DNA of 64,000 nucleotides from Chrysemys picta bellii (lineage: Eukaryota; Chordata; Testudines; Emydidae): NCBI RefSeq assembly GCF_011386835.1, contig NC_088795.1, positions 106,638,434-106,702,433 of the forward strand. The letters are read 5' to 3'. The notes below the pieces were generated by a model, which made no database searches, was not told the origin of the DNA, and saw only the letters and a list, made by a program, of their open reading frames with translations. Shown in pieces: positions 33,809-44,775 of this stretch; the stretch's first letter is position 1; the number at the start of each line of letters is the position of its first letter. The position numbers and the translations under genes are program-made.

Positions 33809-33970
33809 TTTTGGGTCGGGAACCCAGTTTGAGAAATGCTGGTCTTCCCGATGAAATCTGTATAGTATAGGGTAAAAACACACACAACACCAGATTTCAT
33901 GGGGGAAACCAGATTTCACGGTCTGTGATGTGTTTTTCATGGCCAGGAATTTGGTAGGGTTCTAATGATG
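33809..33970. repeat. right part of the repeat hosting the solo LTR
   Basis: TTTTGGGTCGGGAACCCAG, CCAGATTTCATGGGGG and CAGATTTCACGG are words of a dispersed reptile repeat. It ends near TTTGGTAGGGTTCTAA. The left part is the palindrome at 32811. Confidence 0.5.
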
Positions 33971-34690
33971 GTGATATTAAATATTGATGTCTCAAGTTGT
34001 TTGAAAGGAACTGTGAGTAGTACACGTGCCAGTGGGTGCTCTCTGTTTTAGGGACTGCATTGTTTTTGACATTCAGCTTTCTAATTGTCAGCAAAATTTT
34101 AGGACAACAACCCATACTTTGTTTTGTTATTTGTTTCGTTTTGTTTTATAAGTAGGATCTTTCAATATTTCTTCCTTAACGTCACAGATTTTAATTTCTT
34201 GGTTGACACATTTAGTTACAACATGTCACACAGGGCTATATCAGTCACAGAGTGATATAAATGTGAAGTGACATAATGTGATACAGTTGATGTAAGGCTG
34301 TTTGGCATGCCAGACTGTAATATGGTTGTTAACAATATATTAAATAAAGGAAATGTTACTTTATTTTTAAAGGACTAGCTATGTTCAGTTCCAAGACTGT
34401 TAAAACATTCTATATTATTACCAGACACATTTATTCTATGGATTTATGAAAAATGTAGATTTGGGAACTGTTATAATAAATAACATGTATAAAATGAGCT
34501 TTCTTGTCTGTAACGTTATACAGAGGAGGTGGGCATGAATTCAGTGGGAATTATTTGTATCCTTGTGGGTGGGGGAAATGGGGCTGGAGAGGAATTTTGT
34601 CCATTGTTTTTATCCTGCTCCTGGGACAAAAGTGAGTAACACGTGTTATTAGCAGGAGACTTTGGTTCTTGGAGAGAAGTGGCTTTTAAG
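33971..34690. other. intergenic stretch
   Basis: Nothing recognisable. Confidence 0.4.
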
Positions 34691-34814
34691 TAGGGTGACC
34701 AGATGTCCCAATTTTATAGGAACATTCCCAATTTTTGGCTCTTTTTCTTATATAGGCTCCTATTATCCCGCAATCCCTATCCTGATTTTTCACACTTGCT
34801 GTCTGGTCGCCCTA
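34691..34814. mobile_element. 124-bp hAT-type MITE
   Basis: The inverted ends are TAGGGTGACCAGATG and GTCTGGTCGCCCTA. The 8-bp duplication CTTTTAAG is exact at 34683-34690 and 34815-34822. This is one of the clearest small transposons in the window. Confidence 0.9.
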
Positions 34815-34822
34815 CTTTTAAG

Positions 34823-35995
34823 ATATTAACATGTGTAATTACACACAGAATTAACCAACATGTACTATCTCATATGTACAAATTTGGATGTTTTCCCTTT
34901 TTCCTCCCACCCCCAAAGTATATGGGTCAATTTAGTGCTCTTGAAAGTAAGAGATTTGCAGTTCTGTTCAGACCCAAGCAGTATGTGGGCAAATGCTAAG
35001 TTTTCTAGCACACATCTCTCGGTGCTCTTAAATCTTGACCTACTATGCCTTAAAATTCCAGCTGCAGGCCTCTCTTGACCAGAGACAGCCAATTTTTCTG
35101 AATTGTGTCATGCTTTTGCAATGTGGTCAAATACCTATTGGGGCAATGATAAGACCACAAACACATTTTCACTTGTAACCCAATCAATATTTCAGTGTAG
35201 GTCTGTACAGCTGAAAAGCTAGTGCAGTAAATTACTGCACCACATATGCATGTTTCACAGTATAAGAGACCAAAGTACTTGCCATCAAAGAAAATTGAAT
35301 ACAATTTTTCCAAGGGAAAGGTACGTAAATATTCACATTCTTTCATATTTCCTAGCATTTCATGCATGAATTCAATGCATTGAATAGATCAGCAAGTTTA
35401 GTTTTCAGTTCAGTAACTGAGATTTGTTATGAAAGTGGAAAGATACAGATGGCATGCAATTATTCATGCTGCATCAGAAAACTGCTATGAAGACACTATT
35501 AAAATATGACTCTTGATTAGTACTCATCATTGTTTCTGGAAAAATAAGCTGTTTAAATAAAATCCTTGGTTGTTTAATGCTCAGTGATGCTTTCAGCTAA
35601 AGAAAGGTTAAGACATAAGTGCAATTAACTGTAAGATCAGATGACCTAGAATGTTTTTTTCCCTCTAAAAGCTTGCCATATGTAATCCATTCCTTTTTCT
35701 TCATTAATGTGCAGCACAGAATTTTTCAGCAGCCTTCACATTCTAAAACGAAGGTTCAGGTGTATTTTTCTATTTTTTTTTAAATTCTTACTAAGCATTT
35801 CCTTGTGTCCTGCTTGGATACATATGTAACATACATTTCATTTTCAGTACCCAATCTATATGATTAGAGATTCTTTTCCAGCTATCTTTTCCTAATTTAA
35901 ATACAATACCACCATTACTCCAGTTTTATTTCCCAATTTCTCTGAAATTCACTGTCTGTTATTAGCAGTAAAAGCAAAAATACCTGACTTGTCTT
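34823..35995. other. intergenic stretch
   Basis: Only weak ORFs (105 codons at 35050-35367, minus) without recognisable domains. Confidence 0.4.
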
Positions 35996-36680
35996 TGTGA
36001 TGGGGTGTTCACCCCACACATGAAATAAAGGGATTAAAAGCAGCCTAGGGAGGCTATGCAGGGGGTTGCCAATCAGAGAGAGGTTGCATGGAGCAACCAA
36101 TCAGGTCCCAGCAGTCTCACATAAAAGGGAGTGGCAGAGCAGAGTCAGTTGCTGCAGCAAGCCCAAGGAGAAATGACAGTGTTCCTAGTAGGCTGCAGGA
36201 AGTTAGCACCTTGGACAAAGCCATTGCTGGCAGGAACTGGGGGAGCGAGACAGAATTCCTGGCTGGCTGTTGGAACATGTGGGCTGGAGGCACTGAGAAG
36301 AGGGCAAAGAAGATTCTGGGGCCCCAGGGAGGTGGCCCAGGGAAGTGAAGCAGCACTAGTGGAGAAGTTAAGTGGTGGCAGCAGGAGGCTGCTATCTACA
36401 TGGTCCCTGGGCCAGGACCTGGACTAGTGGGCAGGTCCGGGTTCTCCCCCTGCCACACACACACTCACCACTGTGGAAGTGGCTGGACTATTTGGACTGA
36501 GATGCTTCCAACCTAAAAGGGAGAAACGTGAAGGCTGGCATAGCCGGCGGGCTGAGTCAGTGCTTGGTCTGAGGTGGGTCTGCAGGCGGTGTCGACAATG
36601 GGTGAAGCAACACCAGGAGCGAGTGCACTGGCTACTAGAGCTAATCCCCAAGCTGGCCAGCATGAGAGAACCCCATGACA
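35996..36680 (+). mobile_element. LTR-like element
   Basis: The ends TGTGATGGGGTGTTC and GAACCCCATGACA are inverted. ACATAAAAGGGAG (about 36119) is a TATA-like box. The flanking pentamers GTCTT and CTCCT do not match well, so the TSD is not confirmed. The overlapping ORFs are not conserved genes as far as I can tell. Confidence 0.6.
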
Positions 36681-36887
36681 CTCCTGTTGTCCGAATCCAC
36701 TAGAAAAACTTACTCATAGATACCTGTAGCTCAAGTGGACACTATCCCATGTCACCTTATAACGTATTGCCTCCCGAAAGCAATATTTGTAGGAGTAAAA
36801 CCTGGTTAGTCAATCATTATAGACACAATTCCCTGCAGCAATCCTTTTTGGGGTAGTAACTCCCGGAGTGACATCTTTCAGTATGTC

Positions 36888-37628
36888 ACGTATCAGAGGG
36901 GTAGCCATGTTAGTCTGTATCCACAGAAACAACGAGGAGTCCGGTGGCACCTTAAAGACTAACAGATTTATTTGGCCATAAGCTTTCATGGGTAAAAAAC
37001 CCCACTTCTTCAGATGCATGGCATGAAAATTACAGATACAGGCATAAATATATTGGAACATGAAGAGAAGGGAGTTACCTTACCTTAAAAGTGGAGAACC
37101 AGTGTTCACAGGGCCAATTCAATCAGGGTGGATATGTTCCACTCCCAATAATTGATGAGGAGGTGTCAATACCAAGAGAGGGAAAATTGCTTTTGTAGTG
37201 AGCCAGCCACTTTCAGTTCTTATTCAAGCCCAAATTAATGATGTTAAGTTTGCAAATGAATTGTAGCTGTGCAGTTTCTCTTTGAAGTCTGTTTTTGAAG
37301 TTTTTTTGTTGAAGGATGACTACTTTCAAATCTGTTATTGGCTGTCCAGCGAGATTGATGTGTTCTCCTACTGGCTTTTGTATGCTACCATTCCTGATGT
37401 CTGATTTGTGTCCATTTATTCTTTTATGTATAGACTGTCTGGTATGGCCAATGTTCATGTCAGAGGGGCATTGCTGGCACATGGTGACACATATCACATT
37501 AGTAAATGTGCAGGTGAATAAGCCCCTGATGGTGTGGCTGGTGTGGTTGGGTCCTATGATGGTATCGCTAGAATAGATATGGGGACAGAGTAGGCAATGG
37601 GGTTTTTTACAGGGATTGGTTCCTGGAC
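36888..37628 (-). mobile_element. Penelope-like element, 5'-truncated
   Basis: The minus strand encodes a GIY-YIG-type nuclease segment at 37497-37213 (M-C-Q-Q-C-P-S-D-M-N, R-I-N-G-H-K-S-D-I-R-N, P-V-G-E-H-I-N-L). A terminal repeat at about 36890-37020 ends in the AGACTAACATGGCTACCCC form. It belongs to the same family as 29320-30354. A hammerhead-like core (CTGAAGA...ATGAAAGC on the minus strand) lies near 36978-37015. Confidence 0.8.
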
Positions 37629-38115
37629 ATCAGGATATGCTATTTCATTTTATGCATTGATTTCTACATGGAGGATTTTCTTAGAATATGATGAGTTTCT
37701 GCTTTGAGACTTGTCTACATGTAGATTTACTCAAATATGAGCAATTGCAAGAATCCTCTTGACCCTAGAATGTTTGAGAGAGCCCTCATGCAAGTGAGAT
37801 CAATATTTTGTTTTGTTTTGATGCCTACTGCCTAAAAAACGTTTCTGCATTCTCTCTTAAAGAAATTCAATATACAGTATTAGCATCCGGAAGCTCTAGT
37901 ATCCAAATATGCAAATATCTGCTGATAGGCCATTATCATTGTGGCTGCACATCTCGGCTATATTTTTTTATATATTCAGAATTAAATAATATGATTTATT
38001 TGCTTTCTCTAAGTTAACATACACAAACAGAAATGTGGGAAATAATGTAAACAAATAATTTATGGGTATTCCATCTCTGCGATTAAAAAAAAATGATCCA
38101 ACAATGATTTAAAAA
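37629..38115. other. intergenic stretch
   Basis: No gene or repeat recognised. Confidence 0.4.
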
Positions 38116-38305
38116 AATACCTAGCTTTTAGATCTCAAAGTGCTTTACAAAGAAGTATCATTATCCATTTGTAGATGGGAAAGCTGAATCACATAGAGGG
38201 AAAGTGACTTGCCTAAGATCACACAGCAGGCTGGAGGCAAAGGTGGGAATAGAACCACGGTCTCACAAAACCCACTCAAGTGCACCATCCACTAAACCAC
38301 AGTAA
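38116..38305 (-). mobile_element. MIR/CORE-type SINE
   Basis: CAAAGTGCTTTACAAAGAAG, CATTTGTAGATGGGAAAGCTG, GTGACTTGCCTAAGATCACACAGC and a tRNA-like TAGAACCACGG...CCACTAAACCAC end give the typical MIR order. The tRNA-like head is on the minus strand. It is well preserved for such an old family. Confidence 0.75.
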
Positions 38306-38349
38306 GCTAAATCATAGCTCTTTCTCACTAAATGATCTAGGATTACTAA

Positions 38350-38478
38350 TTAAGGGCCAGATTCTGATACCCCTTTCTCAACTTTATTAGCATCTTACTG
38401 TAGGTGTAGACCCATTCTATTCAACACAGCTTTTTGTGGAGTAAAGTACTCTTCAATATGAGTGAGGATTCCAGATTA
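38350..38478. repeat. palindromic MITE copy
   Basis: It starts GGGCCAGATTCTGATACCCC and ends near GATTCCAGATTATG. Member of the 14449 family. Confidence 0.45.
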
Positions 38479-39557
38479 TGACTTTGTTATAAATTGGTCT
38501 CCTGAAATCTACATGACTGCAGTAGAGTCAATGCACAGATAATTCTTAGCTCTAGGTATTCACTTTTCCCTCCCCCTAAGGATGGTCTAATAAATCTGTG
38601 GCTAGATTGCAGCATTTAACATCAGTAAGGGTCAGCATATAGGTGTACTGCCCCAGAACAGGTCCTGAGAGGCACAAAGTTTCCCCAGCTTCATGGAAGG
38701 GGAGTAATTTCCTGCACCCATTTTTGGGATGTAGTATTCTCCTCCGTATGCTATGAAGCCAGCCAACTCCACAGCATAAGCCCACTTCTAAATACTAAAT
38801 GACATTTTTCTATTGGCTTTCACCAAAGAGGTTGGTTAGCAATTTGTTGTCTAACATAGTATATGCAAAAGAAAATGAGGCAGGATCAGAGGCTAAAGTA
38901 GGGAGAGAACAAGTTAAAAATTACTTAGACAAGTTAGATGTCTTCAAGTCACCAGGGCCTGATGAAATACATCCTAGAATACTCAAGCAGATGACTAAGG
39001 AGATGTCTGAACCATTAGCAATTATCTTTGAAAAATCATGAAAGACAGGAGAGATTCCAGAGGACTGGGAAAAGGGCAAATATAGTGCCCATCTATAAAA
39101 AGGGAAATAAGGACTACCTGGGGAATTACAGACCAGTCATCTTAACTTCAGTACCTGGAAAGATAATGTAGCAAATAATTAAGCAATCAACTTGCAAACA
39201 GCTAGAAGACAATAAGTAACAGTCAGCATGGATTTGTCAATAACAAATCATGTCAAATCACCTAGTAGCTTTCTTTGACAGAGTAACAAGCCTTGTGAAT
39301 GGGGGGGAAGTTGTATATGTGGTCTATCTTGACTTTAGTAAGGCTTTTGATACTGTCTCACGTGACCCCCTCATAAACAATCTAAGGAAACCTAGATAGA
39401 ACTACTATAAGTTGGGTACATAACTGTCTGGAAAACCATAGTTATCAGTGGTTCACAGTCAACCTGGAAGGGCATATGAAGTGGGGTCCCATAGGGATCA
39501 GTTCTGGGTCTGGTTCTGCTCAATAACTTAATCAATTATTTAGATAATGGAATAGAG

Positions 39558-40710
39558 CAGGGATTGGCAACCTTTGGCATGCGGCCCACCAGGGTAAGCC
39601 CCCTGGCGGGCCGGGCTGTTTTGTTTACCTGCCACATCCACAGGTTTGGCTGATCACGACTCCCACTGACTGCAGTTCACTGCTCCAGGCCAATGGGGGC
39701 TGCAGGAAGCAGCAGCCAGCACATCCCTCGGCCTGTGCCGCTTCCCGGAGCCCCCATTGGCCTGGGACAGTGAACCATAGATTCATAGATTCATAGATTA
39801 TAGGACTGGAAGGGACCTCGAGAGGTCATCGAGTCCAGTCCCCTGCCCGCATGGCAGGACCAAATACTGTCTAGACCATCCCTGATAGACATTTATCTAA
39901 CCTACTCTTAAATATCTCCAGAGACGGAGATTCCACAACCTCCCTAGGCAATTTGTCCCAGTGTTTATCCACCCTGACAGTTAGGAACTTTTTCCTAATA
40001 TCCAACCTAGACCTCCCTTGCTGCAGTTTAAACCCATTGTTTCTGGTTCTATCCTTAGAGGCTAAGGTGAACAAGTTCTCTCCCTCCTCCTTATGACACC
40101 CTTTTAGATACCTGAAAACTGCTATCATGTCCCCTCCCAGTCTTCTCTTCTCCAAACTAAACAAACCCAGTTCTTTCAGCCTTCCTTCATAGGTCATGTT
40201 CTCAAGACCTTTAATCATTCTTGTTGCTCTTCTTTGGACCCTTTCCAATTTCTCCACATCTTTTTTAAAATGCGGCGCCCAGAACTGGACACAATACTCC
40301 AGCTGAGGCCGAACCAGAGCAGAGTAGAGCGGAAGAATGACTTCTCGTGTCTTGCTCACAACACACCTGTTAATGCATCCCAGAATCATGTTTGCTTTTT
40401 TTGCAACAGCATCACACTGTTGACTCATATTTAGCTTGTGGTCCACTATAACCCCTAGATCCCTTTCTGCCGTACTCCTTCCTAGACAGTCTTTTCCCAT
40501 TCTGTATGTGTGAAATTGATTTTTCCTTCCTAAGTGGAGCACTTTGCATTTGTCTTTGTTAAACTTCATCCTGTTTAACTCAGACCATTTCCCCATGGCC
40601 AGTGGGAGCTGCGATCAGCTGAACCTGTGGATACGGCAAGTAAACAAACCGGCCCGGCTCACCAGGGGGCTTACCCTGGCGGGCCGCGTGCCAAAGGTTG
40701 CTGATCCCTG
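39558..40710. mobile_element. hAT-type element, itself split by a CR1
   Basis: The ends CAGGGATTGGCAACCTTTGG and CCAAAGGTTGCTGATCCCTG are inverted. The 8-bp duplication is GAATAGAG (39550-39557) and GAATAGAA (40711-40718). Without the inner CR1 it is about 340 bp and non-coding. The ends match the MITE at 2053. Confidence 0.9.
39778..40591 (-). mobile_element. CR1 LINE 3' part with a long open C-terminal ORF2
   Basis: The minus strand has 241 open codons (40596-39871) covering the C-terminal third of CR1 ORF2: R-M-K-F-N-K-D-K-C, D-L-G-V-I-V-D, R-P-Q-L-E-Y-C-V-Q-F-W, R-R-A-T-R-M-I and [18 protein letters not shown]. The intact frame and clean 3' end (ATAGATTCATAGATTCAT) mark this as the youngest member of the nest. 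It is 5'-truncated inside the hAT element. Confidence 0.9.
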
Positions 40711-40760
40711 GAATAGAAAGTACAATTATAAAGTTTTCATATGATACCACGCTGGGAGGG

Positions 40761-41361
40761 TGTGACGGGGCAGCCCCGTCCCGTACTGGCCCCAGCGACG
40801 TCAGACCAGTAGCTCTGACAGAGGAAGTCCCGCTCCGTTCATACTGGGCATGCTCCAGATGCTCACTGAGTATAAAAGGAGGGAACTCAGCTCAGTCAGG
40901 GCTGGCGGCCACAGGGGAAGGACCTAACTGGGAAGCTCCTGCAGAGGACCAGCCGATGCTCTTGGAGCTGCCAGGAACAGAGGCTTTTATCGGCCGGCAT
41001 GAACCCCTGCTGCAGGAGGAACCAGAGGAGGAGACAGATCCGGAGATTCATGGAGAACCCTGGGATCTGTGGGAGACCCCAACTCCCCAGCCGGTAGGGA
41101 GCAACCCGGGGGGAGGTGACGGACTGGTACCTTGACCCTGGGGGGAGGTGATGGACTGGTACCTTGATCCCGGTAAGCCTCAGCGTGTTGCGGTAGGACC
41201 CCCTCACTGAGCCAGTAGTAATGTCGACGGCCCTGCAACCAAGGGTGCTTATATGGACTCTGGCCACTAGGCCGTGCTACCCTGCGACAAGGGTTGATCC
41301 TATGGACTCTGGCCACTAGGCCGTGCTGCCCTGTAAGGAGGGGTTGTGGTAAACCCTCACA
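40761..41361 (+). mobile_element. solo LTR with 5-bp TSD inside CR1
   Basis: It begins TGTGACGGGGCAGCCCC and ends GTAAACCCTCACA. GAGGG flanks it at 40756-40760 and 41362-41366. GTATAAAAGG (near 40870) is a TATA box. Inside are two tandem duplications: a ~32-bp GGAGGTGA(C/T)GGACTGGTACC unit near 41114-41171 and a ~60-bp GGACTCTGGCCACTAGGCCGTG unit near 41255-41330. The overlapping ORFs here are not genes. Confidence 0.85.
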
Positions 41362-42195
41362 GAGGGGTTGTGAGTGCTTTGAAGGATAGGATTAAAATTC
41401 AAAATTATCTGGACAAACTGGATAAATGGTTTGAAGTAAATAGGATGAAATTCAATAAGGACATATGTAAAGTACTCCACTTAGGAAGCAACAATCATTT
41501 CTACACATACAGAATGGGAAATGATTGCCTAGGATGGAGTACTGCAGAGACGGTTTTGAGGTCCATAGTGGATCACAAGCTAACTATGAGTGAACAGTGT
41601 AACACTGTTGCAAAAATATCAGACATCATTCTGGGATGTATTAGCAGAAGTGTTGTAAGCAAGAAATGAGAAGTAATCCTTCCACTCTACTCCATGCTGA
41701 TTAGGCCTCAACTGGAGTACTGGAGAAGTGTCCAATTCTGGGAAACATGTTTCAGGAAAGATGTGGACAAATTGAAGGAAGTCCAGAGAAGAGCAACAGA
41801 AATGATTAAAGGTCTAGAAAACATTACCTATGAGAGAATATTGGGGGGGAAAATGGGTTTGTTTAGTCTGGAGAAGAGACGACTGAGAGGGGACATAACA
41901 GTTTTCAAGTACATAAAAGATTGTTACAACGAGGAGGGAGAAAAAATGTTCTTCTTAACCTCTGAGGAAGGACTGTTTAGGTTGGAAATTAGGAAAAGCT
42001 TCCTAACTGTCAAGGTGGTTAAGCCCTGGAATAATTTGCCTAGGGAGGTTGTGGAATCTCCATCATTGGAGATTTTTAAGAGCAGTTTAGACAAACACCT
42101 GACAGGGTTGCTCTAAATACATAGTCCTGCCATGAGTGCAGGGGACTGGAGTAGATGACCTCTTGAGCTCCCTTTCAGTCCTACTATCCTATGAT

Positions 42196-43394
42196 TTTTG
42201 CTACTACGTTGATGGAGGAGACCATGTTCCTGGAGGAGACCCTTAGGGTCTCAGGTCCTGCACACTGAGAGCTTCAATTTCCAAGGAGATTCTACAGGAT
42301 ACAAACACGTAGGTCCCAATCCTCAGAGGTATTTAGGTGTCTATCTCCACTGAAATCAATAGGAGTTATGCACATAAATATCTTGGAGGATCTGGGCCTT
42401 AGTTTTTAGTAATTCATCATCTGAGTTGAGTTTTTGGTATATATTTATTTCTTTGTCATACAATATTTGGGACTTGAAATGTCTCCAGAATTTTGGTAGT
42501 TTCCAGTCTCTAGACCATATTAATGATTCATTATTTCATATATATTGGACACATTTTTAAGTGGGATGGTAAATAGAAGTATCACATAACATATACTAGC
42601 CTCAATTCAAATTGGAAAACCCCAAAGGATTACCAACCTATCACTGACATAAAGGACCCAGGATGTTACAGTCAATCAAGCATTTATCTTGAAAATGTAG
42701 ATTTCTAAGGAAGGAAAGGAAGAAATGACGGGTTTGGGTGCTTATCCCACCTTCCATGCTATTTTTGTCCTTTTCTGGTTTCTTCTTTAATTCTTGATAA
42801 ATTGATCTTAGTAAAACACATTCATTTTTGAAGCTTTTGGCAGATGGCTCTCCTTTATCCTCATTATTTTCTTTAGAAATAGCATGTGTCAAATTTGTAT
42901 GTCACAATACAGGTAATTCATAGCTGAAAAATTAAGTAGCTAAACTGGAGTGAACAGATTGGTCTCTACTGTAGAGAAGACCTTTGAATGCATAAAGTTA
43001 AAAAAGGATGCCATTGTCCAGTTGTTGATACAATATTTTAACAACCTACAGTGTATTGTTTCTCTTATATGCAGATATAGTGGTGATAGAAGTTAACTGC
43101 TGTCTCATAACTATTTATATTGAGCACTAATCCCTCCATTTAAACCACCCATTCTAATTCAAAACCAGATCCATCATATTATTTCACTATTGTTCATATG
43201 CCCCCCCTAAAAGGCAGGTAGGCTAATCCCGGGTTTGTATTCACACTGGATATTTCTAAGGCTTGTTGTTTATCATTTATTAAACACATAGGGCTAGAAC
43301 CTCAGTTAAATTTCAAGTCAAGGGGAGCTGGCTCATTTACACCAGCTGACAATCAGGACCATAGTTGTGAAAAACACTTTGACATAGATTGTAA
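42196..43394. other. intergenic stretch with a weak dispersed repeat
   Basis: A segment at about 42306-42400 (CTCAGAGGTATTTAGGTG...AGGATCTGGGCC) resembles the repeat at 43395. Otherwise nothing is identifiable. Confidence 0.4.
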
Positions 43395-43585
43395 AGACAC
43401 AGGGCCAGTTCCTGAAAGGTATTCCTAAAGATGCAAATAGGGTCTCCTGGGACTTTCAGAAGTGCCTGGTTGCCTAACTATCATTGATTTTAGTGTGAGT
43501 TAGGCACCTAGGTGCTTTTGAAAATGCCACCAGGTGCCTACTGCATGTTTAGGTGCCTAAGTACCTTTAAAAATCTGGCCCAGTT
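43395..43585. repeat. dispersed repeat with TTAGGCACCTA palindrome
   Basis: GGGCCAGTTCCTGAAAGG at one end and AAAAATCTGGCCC at the other are inverted. The interior has AGTTAGGCACCTAGGTGCTTTTGAAAATGCC. Probably a DNA-transposon relic. Confidence 0.5.
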
Positions 43586-43888
43586 CCTGCCCCCAAGCAG
43601 TCTACACTCTAAAAACATGATTCCCAGAAATCAGAAGGGTGTGTGTACTACCTTTGTGAAGACAATAAACAATTTAAAAAATCCTACAGCTATCTTATTG
43701 GTAGCAAAAGTACCTAGGGTCTGATTGAAAGCTAACTGAACTCCATGGGCATCCTGCCATAGAACTTCAACAGGTTTTTAATCAAGGGAAAACACCTATT
43801 CATATTCAGTGGCATCTGATTTTTTCCCCTAAAGTCCATAATGAACTATATCCCACCAAATTTAAAGTTAGTACTCCATATACTCAAG

Positions 43889-44477
43889 TGTGACACAGTG
43901 TACCCCCACACTGGCAGTAAAAGAATTAGCAGGAGCCTGAAGGGCTAAATTAACCCACCTCCTGATACCTGGATAGCAGAAAGCTAATTAAGATTTAGAC
44001 TCAGCTGGGAAAAATTAGACAAAGTGACTCCCACAAAGGAAGGACTACAAGGCAATAGGGAAGTTCCCTCTCTCTGGGAAAGGAAACACACGGGGACCTG
44101 TAAGCAGCAGCAGCTTGTATTGTGGGGTTGTCCCTGAAGGGACAGGGCAGCTGAGGAGAAAAAGACTCCTCAATCAGGCCTAGGGGAAGAGAGGCAACAG
44201 GGAAGAAGTTCTGAGGAGCTGGTGCTCCAGGCAGAAAGCCCTGTGTGGCAGCACTCTGTAATAGTGAGGAAGAACTTTTCAGAGCCTGGAAGAGGGGCAA
44301 GGAGTCTGTTGAAGATTGAGCCTAGAAAGGGTGGAAGAGTTGAATATGCACATTGTTATCCCTAGAAGGGCTGTGACTCTTGATGTAATCTGCCTGAATG
44401 ACCAAGTCACTGCACAGACTGCTGATGTCTGGAGAAGGAAGGTGAGATAGAGGGGCTGGAATGGTGGGTTTATGACA
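43889..44477 (+). mobile_element. LTR-like element
   Basis: The ends TGTGACACAGTG and GGTTTATGACA, the length (~590 bp) and the purine-rich interior resemble the other LTRs here. A MITE abuts it on the right. The flanks TCAAG and GTAAG do not match, but CAAGTG occurs both before the element (43885-43890) and after the MITE (44776-44781). Confidence 0.5.
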
Positions 44478-44481
44478 GTAA

Positions 44482-44775
44482 GGGTATGTCTACAGTGAAA
44501 TTAAACACCCATGGCTGGCCTGGGTCTGACTTATGCTCATGGGGCTTGGGCTCTAGGGCTGTTTAATTGTAATGTAGCTGTTCAAGTATGGGCTGGAGTC
44601 CAGGCTCTGGGACCCATTGGTGGGAGAGGGTCCCAGAGCGTGGACTCCAGCCCAAGCCCAAATATCTACACAACAATTTTTAGTCCCACAAATTGAGACC
44701 CCATGAGCCCAAGTCAGCTGACCCAGACCAGATGCACTTGTGCTGCTGGCCTTTTCTTCCAGTGTAGACATGCCC
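44482..44775. mobile_element. MITE with GTATGTCTACA ends and internal palindrome
   Basis: The ends GGGTATGTCTACAGTG and CAGTGTAGACATGCCC are inverted. An internal pair (GGGCTGGAGTCCAGGCTCTGG / CCAGAGCGTGGACTCCAGCCC) lies at about 44590-44655. Same end type as 26234. Confidence 0.75.

Larger units (their letters stand above)
38805..42195 (+). mobile_element. CR1 LINE ORF2 (pseudogene), interrupted twice
   Basis: The plus-strand CR1 reverse transcriptase starts within the N-terminal part of the RT region (S-N-L-L-S-N-I-V-Y-A-K, S-P-G-P-D-E-I-H-P-R near 38935-38980). It includes V-D-F-S-K-A-F-D-T-V-S-like residues near 39325-39360. It resumes at 41362 with W-F-E-V-N-R-M-K-F-N-K-D (41427-41462), R-P-Q-L-E-Y (41703) and the C-terminal [15 protein letters not shown] (42030-42070), ending at the CR1 3' terminus near 42195. 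A hAT element (39558-40710) and a solo LTR (40761-41361) interrupt it. The LTR lies beside the segment corresponding to the catalytic F-A-D-D. Several stops are present. Confidence 0.85.

Noticed and set aside
36088..36703. ORFs of 76-98 codons as host exons
   Set aside because: They fall within an LTR-like element and overlap in several frames.
40698..41316. ORFs of 109-145 codons
   Set aside because: They lie entirely within a solo LTR defined by a 5-bp TSD.
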